From an uncultured Bacteroidota bacterium (lineage in GTDB: Bacteria > Bacteroidota > Bacteroidia > B-17B0 > Aurantibacillaceae), in assembly GCA_903834765.1 (NCBI GenBank), contig CAILKE010000004.1, forward strand, positions 1-64,000: a DNA stretch of 64,000 nt, written 5' to 3'. The position numbers were made by a program, and so were the translations under genes. Below the pieces are notes generated by a model. The model did not search any database. It was given only the letters and a program-made list of their open reading frames with translations, and had not been told where the DNA came from. The first letter of the stretch is position 1. Each line of letters begins with the position of its first letter. This document shows, one piece after another, positions 53,007 through 61,168 of this stretch.

Positions 53007-53690
53007 CTACTGATTAAAGTGTTTTAAGATTGCATCTTCGTAACTATTACCTAAAGGAATTTTTTTGTCTCCAATTTGAAGAACCTTATTTCTTAAGCTC
53101 TCTACTTTTTTAATAGGCACAATGAATGAACGGTGCACACGTAAAAAATCATTAGTAGGAAGTTTTTCCATCATTGCTTTCATGGTCATTCGAACGACTA
53201 AGGTTTTTTGTTGATGTAAAAATATTTTTAAATAGTCGTCCAATGCTTCGATGCATATTACATCATCTAAATTAATTTTTTGCAAACTGTAATCCGCTCT
53301 TACGAAGATGTGTTTTGATTTTGGATTATCATGAACCGCAAAATAATCAGTGGCTTTATCAGCAGCTTGCTTGAAACGCTCAAATGTAAAGGGTTTCAAG
53401 AGGTAGTCCAACGCATTTAAAGTAAACCCTTCTACAGCATAATCAGCACGCGAGGTTATAAAAATGACTAAAGTATTTTGTTTGATCTGTTTGTACAAAT
53501 CTATGCCATTGATATTGGGCATATCAATATCCAGAAAAATCAAATCTGTTGGAAATTTCCTTAAATATTTTAATCCATCTTCAGCATCGCTAAATGTTTT
53601 TTCTAAAGTAATGGATTCAATTTCTTTGCAAAAATTTTCGATCACCTTTAAGGCAATTGGCTCGTCGTCTATAGCTATGGCTTTTATCAT
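53007..53690 (-). CDS. LytTR-type response regulator
   Basis: This 227-residue protein has a receiver domain (acidic pocket D8-D9; phospho-acceptor D54 in LIFLDIDMPNING; conserved Lys near 103 in LLKPF) and a C-terminal LytTR DNA-binding domain (about 125-227, starting FVRADYSLQKI; FLRVHRSFIV is conserved). Such regulators in Bacteroidota are usually next to a LytS-type histidine kinase; no kinase gene is in the window, so its partner is elsewhere. Its target is unknown. Confidence 0.9.
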   Translation of the reverse strand: MIKAIAIDDEPIALKVIENFCKEIESITLEKTFSDAEDGLKYLRKFPTDLIFLDIDMPNINGIDLYKQIKQNTLVIFITSRADYAVEGFTLNALDYLLKPFTFERFKQAADKATDYFAVHDNPKSKHIFVRADYSLQKINLDDVICIEALDDYLKIFLHQQKTLVVRMTMKAMMEKLPTNDFLRVHRSFIVPIKKVESLRNKVLQIGDKKIPLGNSYEDAILKHFNQ

Positions 53691-53849
53691 AAGGGAGATA
53701 TCAAAAGTTTAAACTCGAAAAGCAAATACTGTACTAAGTTAATTAGCTTTTGCAAAATAAGCAATAACAGAGGTTAATGATTTGTTTTTAGAGGTTAATG
53801 CGCACATTATTTAAACAATATACTGTAAATTTAGTTTAGAAATAATCTA

Positions 53850-54902
53850 ATGCCTAACAGAACTCATACAGCCGATGTATTAAAAGGAATAGCCATTCTT
53901 TTTATGATACAAGTGCATTTGACGGAGTTATTCGCTAGTTATGAATTAGCGACAAGTAGTGCTGGGAAAGTTTTTATGTTTTTAGGTGGACCACCTGTAG
54001 CGCCTTTGTTTATGGTGCTTTTTGGCTATTTCATTTCGGTCACTCATAAATCAACTTATCAATTAATAGTAAGAGGTGTGGAAATTTTTGCCTTAGGGAT
54101 GTTGTTAAACTTGGCTTTGAATTTTAATTTAATCTATACTGTTTGGAGAGGTTTATTGCTAATAGACATTTTGCCTTTTGTATTTGGTGTGGACATTCTT
54201 CAGTTTGCTGGCTTAAGCCTAATTGTGATAGCTTTACTAAAAAAAGTATTGGAACAACAATTGGTTATAATAGTCATCGTAATTATTACTTCGGTGTTAT
54301 TAGGTCAATATTTAATATCATTTATCCCAGAAAACAATTTCTTAATATATGTAGCAGCCTTTTTTTATGGAAGTGCCCAATGGTCCTATTTCCCTTTGTT
54401 TCCATGGATAGCCTACCCTTTAATAGGAATGGCTTTGTATCAATTGCAACAGCGTTATCAGATAGATGTAACGCTTACTACAAAAACCAATAAAGCATTA
54501 GTCATCTGCGCTTTGTTGTTTTTGATACTCACCATTGGTTATGCCATTTCCATTGCGTCTGATTTACCATCCTATTATCATCATGGCATTTTATTTTTTT
54601 TATGGGTGATTGTCTTTTTAAGTGTGTATAGTGTTTGTGTTCATTCAATAACAGAACGTATAGGAACAACACGTGTATTTACATATTTGACTTGGCTAGG
54701 AAAACACGTGACGCTGATTTACATTATACAATGGATCATCATTGGGAATATTGCTACTGAAATTTATAAAAGTATTACATCGCCCTTATATATAGCATTG
54801 TGCTTCATTGGAGTGTTAGTGGCGTCAAGCGGGTTAGGTTATTTTATGTTGAAACTAAAAATCTATTACACAAATAGATTTTTAGTTAAGAATACTAATT
54901 AA
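53850..54902 (+). CDS. Membrane acyltransferase-like protein (HGSNAT/DUF1624 or OafA-like)
   Basis: The 350-residue protein has about ten transmembrane helices. The N-terminus DVLKGIAILFMIQVHLTEL (about 9-27) carries D9 and H23 in the place typical of membrane acyltransferases with a D-x-x-K/R-G start, either the heparan-alpha-glucosaminide N-acetyltransferase group or the OafA/acyltransferase-3 family. The GPPVAPLFMVLFGYFIS stretch (about 47-63) fits both. The acceptor is unknown. It diverges from the LytTR gene. Confidence 0.7.
   Translation: MPNRTHTADVLKGIAILFMIQVHLTELFASYELATSSAGKVFMFLGGPPVAPLFMVLFGYFISVTHKSTYQLIVRGVEIFALGMLLNLALNFNLIYTVWRGLLLIDILPFVFGVDILQFAGLSLIVIALLKKVLEQQLVIIVIVIITSVLLGQYLISFIPENNFLIYVAAFFYGSAQWSYFPLFPWIAYPLIGMALYQLQQRYQIDVTLTTKTNKALVICALLFLILTIGYAISIASDLPSYYHHGILFFLWVIVFLSVYSVCVHSITERIGTTRVFTYLTWLGKHVTLIYIIQWIIIGNIATEIYKSITSPLYIALCFIGVLVASSGLGYFMLKLKIYYTNRFLVKNTN
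54853..54887. terminator. 13-bp inverted repeat at the 3' end of the acyltransferase gene
   Basis: Arms aactaaaaatcta (54853-54865) and tagatttttagtt (54875-54887) are perfectly complementary with a 9-base loop and lie inside the last codons, between two convergent genes. It could terminate transcripts from both sides, although no T-run follows. Confidence 0.5.
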
Positions 54903-54925
54903 TAATATAATTATTAAAAATAAAA

Positions 54926-56191
54926 TTATTCTTTTAGAAGTTTTATTTTTTGATTTCCAATTGCTAACAAATAACAGCCAGGGCTCAAATCTGTTACATT
55001 AATTTTTTCATATTCATTCCCGGTTAATAAAACTTCTCTGATTAAATCGCCAAGAAGATTATAAATAGATGCACTCTTTATTGATTTGCCATATAATCCT
55101 GAAATATTAATTTCTGAACTAATTGGATTTGGAAATACATCGATCTTATTATTATTATTTACTTGAACACCGGCTGCTATTGGCGCCTGGCCGCAATTCC
55201 ATTGACTATAATCTATAGAGTTAGCTGTTCTCCATGCGTTAAAGGCGGTTTGCTTTTGCGAGATGGTAGCCCAAACAATTGTCCCCAACATATTATTTAA
55301 AGAATCAACTACTGTTGTAAGTCTTTGGCGATAATTAACCAAAGAGTAATGTTTAAAATTTGTCATGATAGAAGCGACATAAAATTTATTGGGAGGATAA
55401 GCTCCAGTTTGTAATTTATTTGTAATGTCTCTAAAATAGTTAACAATCCATTGCACAGACACATTACTATCTGGGATTTGCGGAGAACACCCATTACCTT
55501 GCAGCCAAGCATTTGTTGAAGAGGGCGTATGCGAATAAAATCCGATTGAATCATTTGCATTAGATGGTTGCCAAATCCCATAATTATTTGCGTCGTGTTT
55601 ATGAGGAGGACTACTTCCTGGCCCCCACATTACTTGCGCTTTCCATGGCTTGTGAAACCTAGCGCCAGGATAATTAACATTTTGGTAAAGTGTCCAATCT
55701 TGTCCTGTAAACGGATTAGGAGTTGCACTTTGGGTCCAGCATAAAAATCCTCCTAAGTTATGAGAAGCTACTGCGCCAGTAGAATCAATCATGTGCGCAA
55801 CATCTGCAATATCTAGTGTATAGATTGGTGTTGAAGTTTTATAGCGTGGGTCAATTTCAATATAAGCACCTGCTGTACCGCCTTTTTTATTGCAGTATTC
55901 TAATACATCAACCATAGAGGTCGCTGCACTTTCTTGAGTCATTGAAGCGAAAACAAATTTTTGACATGTTTCTAAATTCCATTTAGCACCTTTTGCATAA
56001 ACCATATCTGCAATCTTTCTAGCTGTATCTGCTGTTGCTTGAAAGAAAGATGGATTCGTATCGTATGGCTCCGCATAGGCTCCAGTACTGGTCATTTCAT
56101 TGTGTGATACAATATTTACATAAAGTTTTGGAGTTTGTGCTTTAGTTGATAATACTCCTAGTAATATGGAAATGGTTATTATTTTTTTCAT
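54926..56191 (-). CDS. Secreted protein with type A T9SS sorting domain, function unknown
   Basis: The 421-residue protein has a signal peptide (about 1-18), a ~320-residue domain that I do not recognise, and a C-terminal type A sorting domain of about 70 residues, starting near 350 (IDVFPNPISSEINI, SIYNLLGDLI, LSPGCYLLAIG and the end KIKLLKE). The N-terminal domain has several Trp, His and Asp, such as SHNEMTSTGAY, AYIEIDPRYKT and HNLGGFLCWTQ, loosely recalling polysaccharide-acting enzymes. It is probably exported and then anchored or released. Confidence 0.75.
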   Translation of the reverse strand: MKKIITISILLGVLSTKAQTPKLYVNIVSHNEMTSTGAYAEPYDTNPSFFQATADTARKIADMVYAKGAKWNLETCQKFVFASMTQESAATSMVDVLEYCNKKGGTAGAYIEIDPRYKTSTPIYTLDIADVAHMIDSTGAVASHNLGGFLCWTQSATPNPFTGQDWTLYQNVNYPGARFHKPWKAQVMWGPGSSPPHKHDANNYGIWQPSNANDSIGFYSHTPSSTNAWLQGNGCSPQIPDSNVSVQWIVNYFRDITNKLQTGAYPPNKFYVASIMTNFKHYSLVNYRQRLTTVVDSLNNMLGTIVWATISQKQTAFNAWRTANSIDYSQWNCGQAPIAAGVQVNNNNKIDVFPNPISSEINISGLYGKSIKSASIYNLLGDLIREVLLTGNEYEKINVTDLSPGCYLLAIGNQKIKLLKE

Positions 56192-56215
56192 GACTACTGC
56201 TTTTAAATGTTAAGG

Positions 56216-56223
56216 CAAAAATA
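56216..56223 (-). promoter_or_regulatory. Bacteroidota -7 element of the type-A-sorted protein gene
   Basis: The minus strand reads TATTTTTG, matching TANNTTTG, 24 bases upstream of the ATG. A -33 TTTG at the right spacing is not seen. Confidence 0.4.
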
Positions 56224-56245
56224 ATAAAAATATTTTTAAATAAAT

Positions 56246-57712
56246 CTACATCATCTTAAAATTACCTGCTTCAATTAAGTCTTCTTCACTTAACATGCTA
56301 ATATCAATTAAGTCAGATCTATATTGTGCACGTATGCCTTTGATCCAGCGTTTGGCGCGTTCAGATAATTGAAAGTCATCAGACATTAATCTCCCACGTA
56401 AAACTAAAATACCTAGGTCTGCGCCTTCATAAATATAATCATCCTTTTGCGTGATTTGTAAAAAGAAAGCCTCGTTATCATCAACTACAGATTGACGATG
56501 TGCATCCATTTTTTTAAATACGATGTTGCCATTTTTTTTCATTTCCCATATTCCTGATTCAGGAACTTTGGTTGCTAATTCCAATGATTTTTTAGTATGC
56601 TTAATTACCAATTGGCTCCAACTATCCATGTTTTCTGCCTTCATCCAACGATCCACTAATTCGTTCACGTTAATGGTATAAGGTACATCCATCCATTCTA
56701 ATAAATGAAATAAGAACATAGGCACATCCATCATCGCAAATTTCGAATGATTAGTTAAAGAGCTGACACCCGACACACGAGGATTTAATTCTCCTAAATA
56801 AATTTCACCGTTCTCTTTATCAATTAAAAAATCTAATTCAAAATAACCTTTGTAACCTTCTTTGCCTAACTGATCTCCAAACTTTTGCGTGTAGGTTTTT
56901 GCTTTTTCGCGGATGTCGGCATTAAAAGCATTCCCGAAAATTTCGTTACCGCACCAACCACCTTTATATGGCGTAAGTTCTTTAAAGCCTACTAACTCAG
57001 TCATTAAAGGCGCTACCAACGTACCATGTTGTGTCACACATCCTTCTATTGCAGTGCCATAGCAGTTAATGCGCTTCATGATCTTTACTTCTTTCTCTTT
57101 GGTAATTTCTTCCGCATGCGTATTAAATTCTTCTTCATTAGAAATGAAAAAAGTAGTATGCCCCGAATCGCCATAAGGTGTTTGCACGACTAAATGCTCA
57201 CCTAATTTTTCAGATAAGGTACTTAAGTGGTTGTAATCCGTTACTGGAGATAATACATTGGGAACGCAAGCTACACCAGCTTTTTCAGCGATGCGATTGG
57301 TGTTTACTTTGTTATCTAAAAAAGAACGTAATTGAGCAGAAGGAAAACACACATCCAATCCTAATGCTTTGGCAAGTTGTTCTGTTTTTTCGTCAAACAT
57401 TAAAAACAAGGCTTTGCCCATATTGCTATTCACCGCTCTTGAGGTAATGTAATCAATCACCTCGGGGTGTTGCAATAAATAATTATTGATGTCTTCTATG
57501 CTTGTGAATTCTTCATGCGGCACTTCTACTTTCGGAGAAAATAAATTGGGGTGTTGCCCATCATAGGAATCAATGTGACTAATGTACTTGAAATTAGACA
57601 CCCATTCGTCCATACCCAATAAATTAAAATTGGTAGCACTGATGAAATAGATAGGCGTTTCATTTGATTTAAAAAACGCTTTGATGTCGGAGATGCTATG
57701 TAGTGTTTTCAT
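56246..57712 (-). CDS. ATP-grasp ligase of unknown substrate
   Basis: The 488-residue protein has an ATP-grasp fold: a pre-ATP domain (about 1-130), the nucleotide-binding HLVVQTPYGDSGHTTFFIS near 174 (glycine-rich loop), and the Mg-binding ELDFLID followed by IYLGELNPRVSGVSSLTNHS near 300 (E..NPR). ATP-grasp enzymes form C-N or C-S bonds through acyl phosphates. It is likely to be labelled biotin carboxylase by similarity, but no biotin-carrier domain or partner is present. Its ATG lies one base after the stop of the PLP decarboxylase gene, so they are coupled. Confidence 0.78.
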   Translation of the reverse strand: MKTLHSISDIKAFFKSNETPIYFISATNFNLLGMDEWVSNFKYISHIDSYDGQHPNLFSPKVEVPHEEFTSIEDINNYLLQHPEVIDYITSRAVNSNMGKALFLMFDEKTEQLAKALGLDVCFPSAQLRSFLDNKVNTNRIAEKAGVACVPNVLSPVTDYNHLSTLSEKLGEHLVVQTPYGDSGHTTFFISNEEEFNTHAEEITKEKEVKIMKRINCYGTAIEGCVTQHGTLVAPLMTELVGFKELTPYKGGWCGNEIFGNAFNADIREKAKTYTQKFGDQLGKEGYKGYFELDFLIDKENGEIYLGELNPRVSGVSSLTNHSKFAMMDVPMFLFHLLEWMDVPYTINVNELVDRWMKAENMDSWSQLVIKHTKKSLELATKVPESGIWEMKKNGNIVFKKMDAHRQSVVDDNEAFFLQITQKDDYIYEGADLGILVLRGRLMSDDFQLSERAKRWIKGIRAQYRSDLIDISMLSEEDLIEAGNFKMM

Positions 57713-57713
57713 A

Positions 57714-60455
57714 TTATTTTTTTACTTTGACTTTTGTTTCAGGCATTCGGATGGTATGCATAGAACCCATAGCAGAGATGGTGTTTTTTCGATTGAGCGC
57801 TTCGATGGTAAATACTTTTAATCCAAGTTCTGCTTTGTAGCCATGTATTTCTTTTACATCCAAGGCAATCATAAAGCGTATGATGTCTTCGCTTACTACT
57901 TGTCCGGGCACTAAAATTGGGAATCCTGGAGGGTAAGGAATTACAAACGATGTTGATACTAATTCTTTATTAGTAGCAAGTTCTTTTAAACAATCCTTCA
58001 ATAAAATATATTCACATAGTTCTTCTTCATATGCTAAGAAAAAGGCTTCGCGAATATTTCCTCCGGGCACGCCAGGAGATGCTTGAAAGGAACGATGAAA
58101 GTAACTGAAATCAGGCAAAGGAGGTACATCTTTAATTAAAGAGGTGATTTGTTTTTTTGAAATTTCTGCTTCGCGTTTGTTTAAGGAACGATTGCTTTCA
58201 TCTAATTCATCCGCAATTTGTAATAAAGCATTGATCAAAAAAGTAACACTGCCTCGCGTGGTTCCAATGTTGGTCATAAACAAAACCGTGTTCCGCGATG
58301 TTTTGTTTACCTGAATATTGAAACGATCCATCAAGTAACTGTTTTTAAAATCATCGCCGGTGATGCCTGCTTTTCCAACGGAAAGGGTAACTTTAGTAGG
58401 ATCTAATACAAACTCATCTTTTTCCCAGGCCTCTTCCATACGATCCCAACCATCATGATCAGTATAGTATTCGCTTGAACTACATTGTCTAAATTCTGCA
58501 GGAACAATATCCTTTACATTTAGTACGTGAAAATATTTACTCAATTTTGGATGGTCTTGTATCTTGGAGCGTAAGATCATTGCCATTTCAATACTTTGTT
58601 CTACGAGCTCGTAACCTTCTAATTCTACTTGTCTACGTCCTATATCTAATGATGCTAAAATTTGATAGTTGGCAGACGTCGTTGTATGCGTCATGTATGC
58701 CTCTTGAAAATTATCAGCCACACGACGGCTAAACTCTTCATCCCACACTTGTATCATAGAGCCTTGACGAAAGCATGATAAGGTTTTGTGAGTACTTTGT
58801 GTTGCATACACGCGTATCTTTACTTTTTCAGGATCGGGTAGAGTAGGTATCTCTCCGGGTTTTAAACCAGCAATGTGTTTTTTGTAACTTGCTTTATATT
58901 CTTCACTTCTGTACTTGTGAAATAATTTTTGCGCCACATACATGCCTGTACGTTGCCTGTAAGTATAGGTAAAGCTGGCAAAGGCAAACCATGCTTCGTC
59001 CCATAAAAAAACCATATCAGGTTTAATGGCTAATACTTCTTCCATTACTTTTTCAACATTGTACACTAAGCCGTCAAATGTACAGTTGGTTAGTAATAAC
59101 ATTTTTACTTTATCTAAACGACCGGCTTTGCTTAACGAAATTAAGCGTTCTTTGATGATTCGCAATGGCACAGCGCCATACATCGAATATTCCTGAATAG
59201 GAAAAGAATCTAAGTATGCTGGGAAAGCCCCTGCTAATACCAATCCGTAATGATGTGATTTGTGACAATCTCTGTCAACCAATACCACGTCTCCTGGTTT
59301 GATTAATGCTTGCTGCACAATTTTATTAGCAGTAGATGTTCCATTGGTAACATAAAAGGTATGCTCCGCACCAAACGCTTTAGCTGCTTTTTCTTGTGCT
59401 TTTTTTAAGGGGCCTTTAGGTTGTAACAAAGAATCTAATCCACCATTAGTAGCAGATGTTTCTGCTAGAAACACATTTCGTCCATAGAAATCACCAAAGT
59501 CAGAAATCCAACGCGATTTAAAAACAGAGTTACCTCTTGATATTGGCATTGCATGAAATATACTTGTTGGCTTTTTGCTATACTCTGTTAAGGCATTATA
59601 GAAAGGCGCTTCGAAGCGTTCATTAACACCGCTGATAATCGTTAAGTGTAATTCCTGCACATCTTCCATACGGTAAAAAATGCGACGGAATGCTTTTAAG
59701 GTAGAGTCTTCTAAATGAGTTAAGGCTGTATCAGTAATGTAATATAAGTCTAACTCAGGTCGGAATTGATGAATGTATTTTCCTAATAGGGGACCAATTT
59801 CAGCATCACTGATTGTTGTGATGTCGATTTTTAAAACAGTTTGAATAAATGGTCGGATATGCTTGTTAATATTGCTAGAAGCTAATAGCGGAGCATATCT
59901 GATACAAGCTGCTTGAATGTTATAATTAAAAAACAAACAAATCAGAGCGTCTTGAAAAGAACGTTGTACCAAAATATCATAAGTTAAATTGTCGTTAGGA
60001 TTAATGAGTTCTTTAAATTTGTGTTTAAGAATTATCTCTTCTGTATGAGACATGTCCTCTACAAAAAGTACTTCGAAATAATTTTTTTTAGTATGTTCCG
60101 TCGAATTGGAAGAAACTTCATTAGCATAATCATTTGAGAATTTTTCTTCTAAAATTTCGGGATGTGTTCTGTAGTTATCGCTTACTAAAAGCGAAACAAT
60201 TTCAGCTATTTGATTACTAACCGCTTTGAATTCCCGCTTTTCGAAAGACGCCATTAATTTTCGAACTAACGGTGTACCAGGAAAAGAAAAATATTGCTCT
60301 ATGCTTAATAGATTTTGAAGAACATCGTTCAATTCTTTCAGATGCTTATTTAACGTTTCGTTTTGTTGTAAACGATTCAGGTTATTACTTTTTTCCTTAA
60401 GCTCATTCCATAAATCAATTCTCAATTGATTGATGTTATAATGTTTTGAGTTCAT
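57714..60455 (-). CDS. Orn/Lys/Arg decarboxylase-family PLP enzyme with long N-terminal region
   Basis: The 913-residue protein has a ~300-residue N-terminal region without a clear catalytic motif, then the major domain of Orn/Lys/Arg decarboxylases: FYVTNGTSTANKIV (near 370), VDRDCHKSHHYG, TNCTFDGLVYN, WDEAWFAFASF, and the PLP lysine in ATQSTHKTLSCFRQGS (K557). The C-terminal domain has VIPYPPGFPILVPGQ near 848. Such enzymes usually make agmatine, cadaverine or putrescine. It is coupled to an ATP-grasp gene, an arrangement I do not recognise as characterised. The fold is sure, the substrate is not. Confidence 0.85.
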   Translation of the reverse strand: MNSKHYNINQLRIDLWNELKEKSNNLNRLQQNETLNKHLKELNDVLQNLLSIEQYFSFPGTPLVRKLMASFEKREFKAVSNQIAEIVSLLVSDNYRTHPEILEEKFSNDYANEVSSNSTEHTKKNYFEVLFVEDMSHTEEIILKHKFKELINPNDNLTYDILVQRSFQDALICLFFNYNIQAACIRYAPLLASSNINKHIRPFIQTVLKIDITTISDAEIGPLLGKYIHQFRPELDLYYITDTALTHLEDSTLKAFRRIFYRMEDVQELHLTIISGVNERFEAPFYNALTEYSKKPTSIFHAMPISRGNSVFKSRWISDFGDFYGRNVFLAETSATNGGLDSLLQPKGPLKKAQEKAAKAFGAEHTFYVTNGTSTANKIVQQALIKPGDVVLVDRDCHKSHHYGLVLAGAFPAYLDSFPIQEYSMYGAVPLRIIKERLISLSKAGRLDKVKMLLLTNCTFDGLVYNVEKVMEEVLAIKPDMVFLWDEAWFAFASFTYTYRQRTGMYVAQKLFHKYRSEEYKASYKKHIAGLKPGEIPTLPDPEKVKIRVYATQSTHKTLSCFRQGSMIQVWDEEFSRRVADNFQEAYMTHTTTSANYQILASLDIGRRQVELEGYELVEQSIEMAMILRSKIQDHPKLSKYFHVLNVKDIVPAEFRQCSSSEYYTDHDGWDRMEEAWEKDEFVLDPTKVTLSVGKAGITGDDFKNSYLMDRFNIQVNKTSRNTVLFMTNIGTTRGSVTFLINALLQIADELDESNRSLNKREAEISKKQITSLIKDVPPLPDFSYFHRSFQASPGVPGGNIREAFFLAYEEELCEYILLKDCLKELATNKELVSTSFVIPYPPGFPILVPGQVVSEDIIRFMIALDVKEIHGYKAELGLKVFTIEALNRKNTISAMGSMHTIRMPETKVKVKK

Positions 60456-60470
60456 GATTTTTATTTTTTT

Positions 60471-60576
60471 CTCGCAGAACTTCGCAGACTGTTTCTCAGA
60501 GTAACGTTAAGCTATATTTAATTTTATTTTTTCTCTGCGATCCTTTGCGATTAACTTTGCGCTATTCCGCGAGAAC
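60471..60576. repeat. Intergenic repeat with TCGCAGA/TCTGCGA motifs
   Basis: The 133-base gap between the decarboxylase and VOC genes has segments rich in tcgca and its inverse tgcga. An imperfect inverted repeat pairs 60472-60489 with 60533-60550 (13 of 18 bases). The GC content is higher than that of the surroundings. I recognise this type of CGCAAAG-rich repeat from Bacteroidota intergenic regions. Confidence 0.5.
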
Positions 60577-60588
60577 TATTATTTAATT

Positions 60589-61026
60589 TTAATGTTTCGA
60601 ATGCAACGCTAATCTGTTTCCTTCCGAGTCGATAAATAAAGCAAAGTAACCGGCCGTTTCACTTAAAAATGTTTTTTCTAATACTACTCTACCACCAGCT
60701 TCATTTACTTTTGATAACACATTATTTAAATCATCACCACCATTTAAATAAACGAGTGGCCCAACTTCGCTAGGTATGCAGCCGTTTCCAGTAACAATAG
60801 CGCCACTGATGCCATTTTCTGCTGGAAAAAAACCCATAGCAAATCCATTTAATTCTACGGTTGTAATTTCTATACCATAGATGTAATTAAAAAAGGCTAC
60901 AGACCGATAGTGATTATATGCTGGAATCTCGAACCATGTCACAAAATTTTTAGATACAGATTGCTGTTTTAATTTTTGAAGATTGGCTTCTTTAATTCTA
61001 CTTTTTAAATTGACAGTTGATCCCAT
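60589..61026 (-). CDS. VOC-family (glyoxalase-like) protein
   Basis: The 145-residue protein has the vicinal-oxygen-chelate fold of two betaalphabetabetabeta units: FVTWFEIPAYNHYRSVAFFNYIYG near 28 (core EIPAYN, 33-38) and ALFIDSEGNRLALHSKH at the end. Members are metal-dependent enzymes or resistance proteins, often annotated as glyoxalase or extradiol dioxygenase; the substrate is unknown. The start is the ATG at 61026; the frame runs 10 codons upstream only to a TTG. Confidence 0.82.
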   Translation of the reverse strand: MGSTVNLKSRIKEANLQKLKQQSVSKNFVTWFEIPAYNHYRSVAFFNYIYGIEITTVELNGFAMGFFPAENGISGAIVTGNGCIPSEVGPLVYLNGGDDLNNVLSKVNEAGGRVVLEKTFLSETAGYFALFIDSEGNRLALHSKH

Positions 61027-61168
61027 AACACTTTTTTTGTTAGCAATTGGAGACAATTTTATAGCTTGTTCCCAAAATACTGATACGTAAATATCCTTTT
61101 TTTAGTTGATATGAAAGAATAATTTGAACTACACATTTAACTGATTTACCTCAATTCTATATTTTGAT

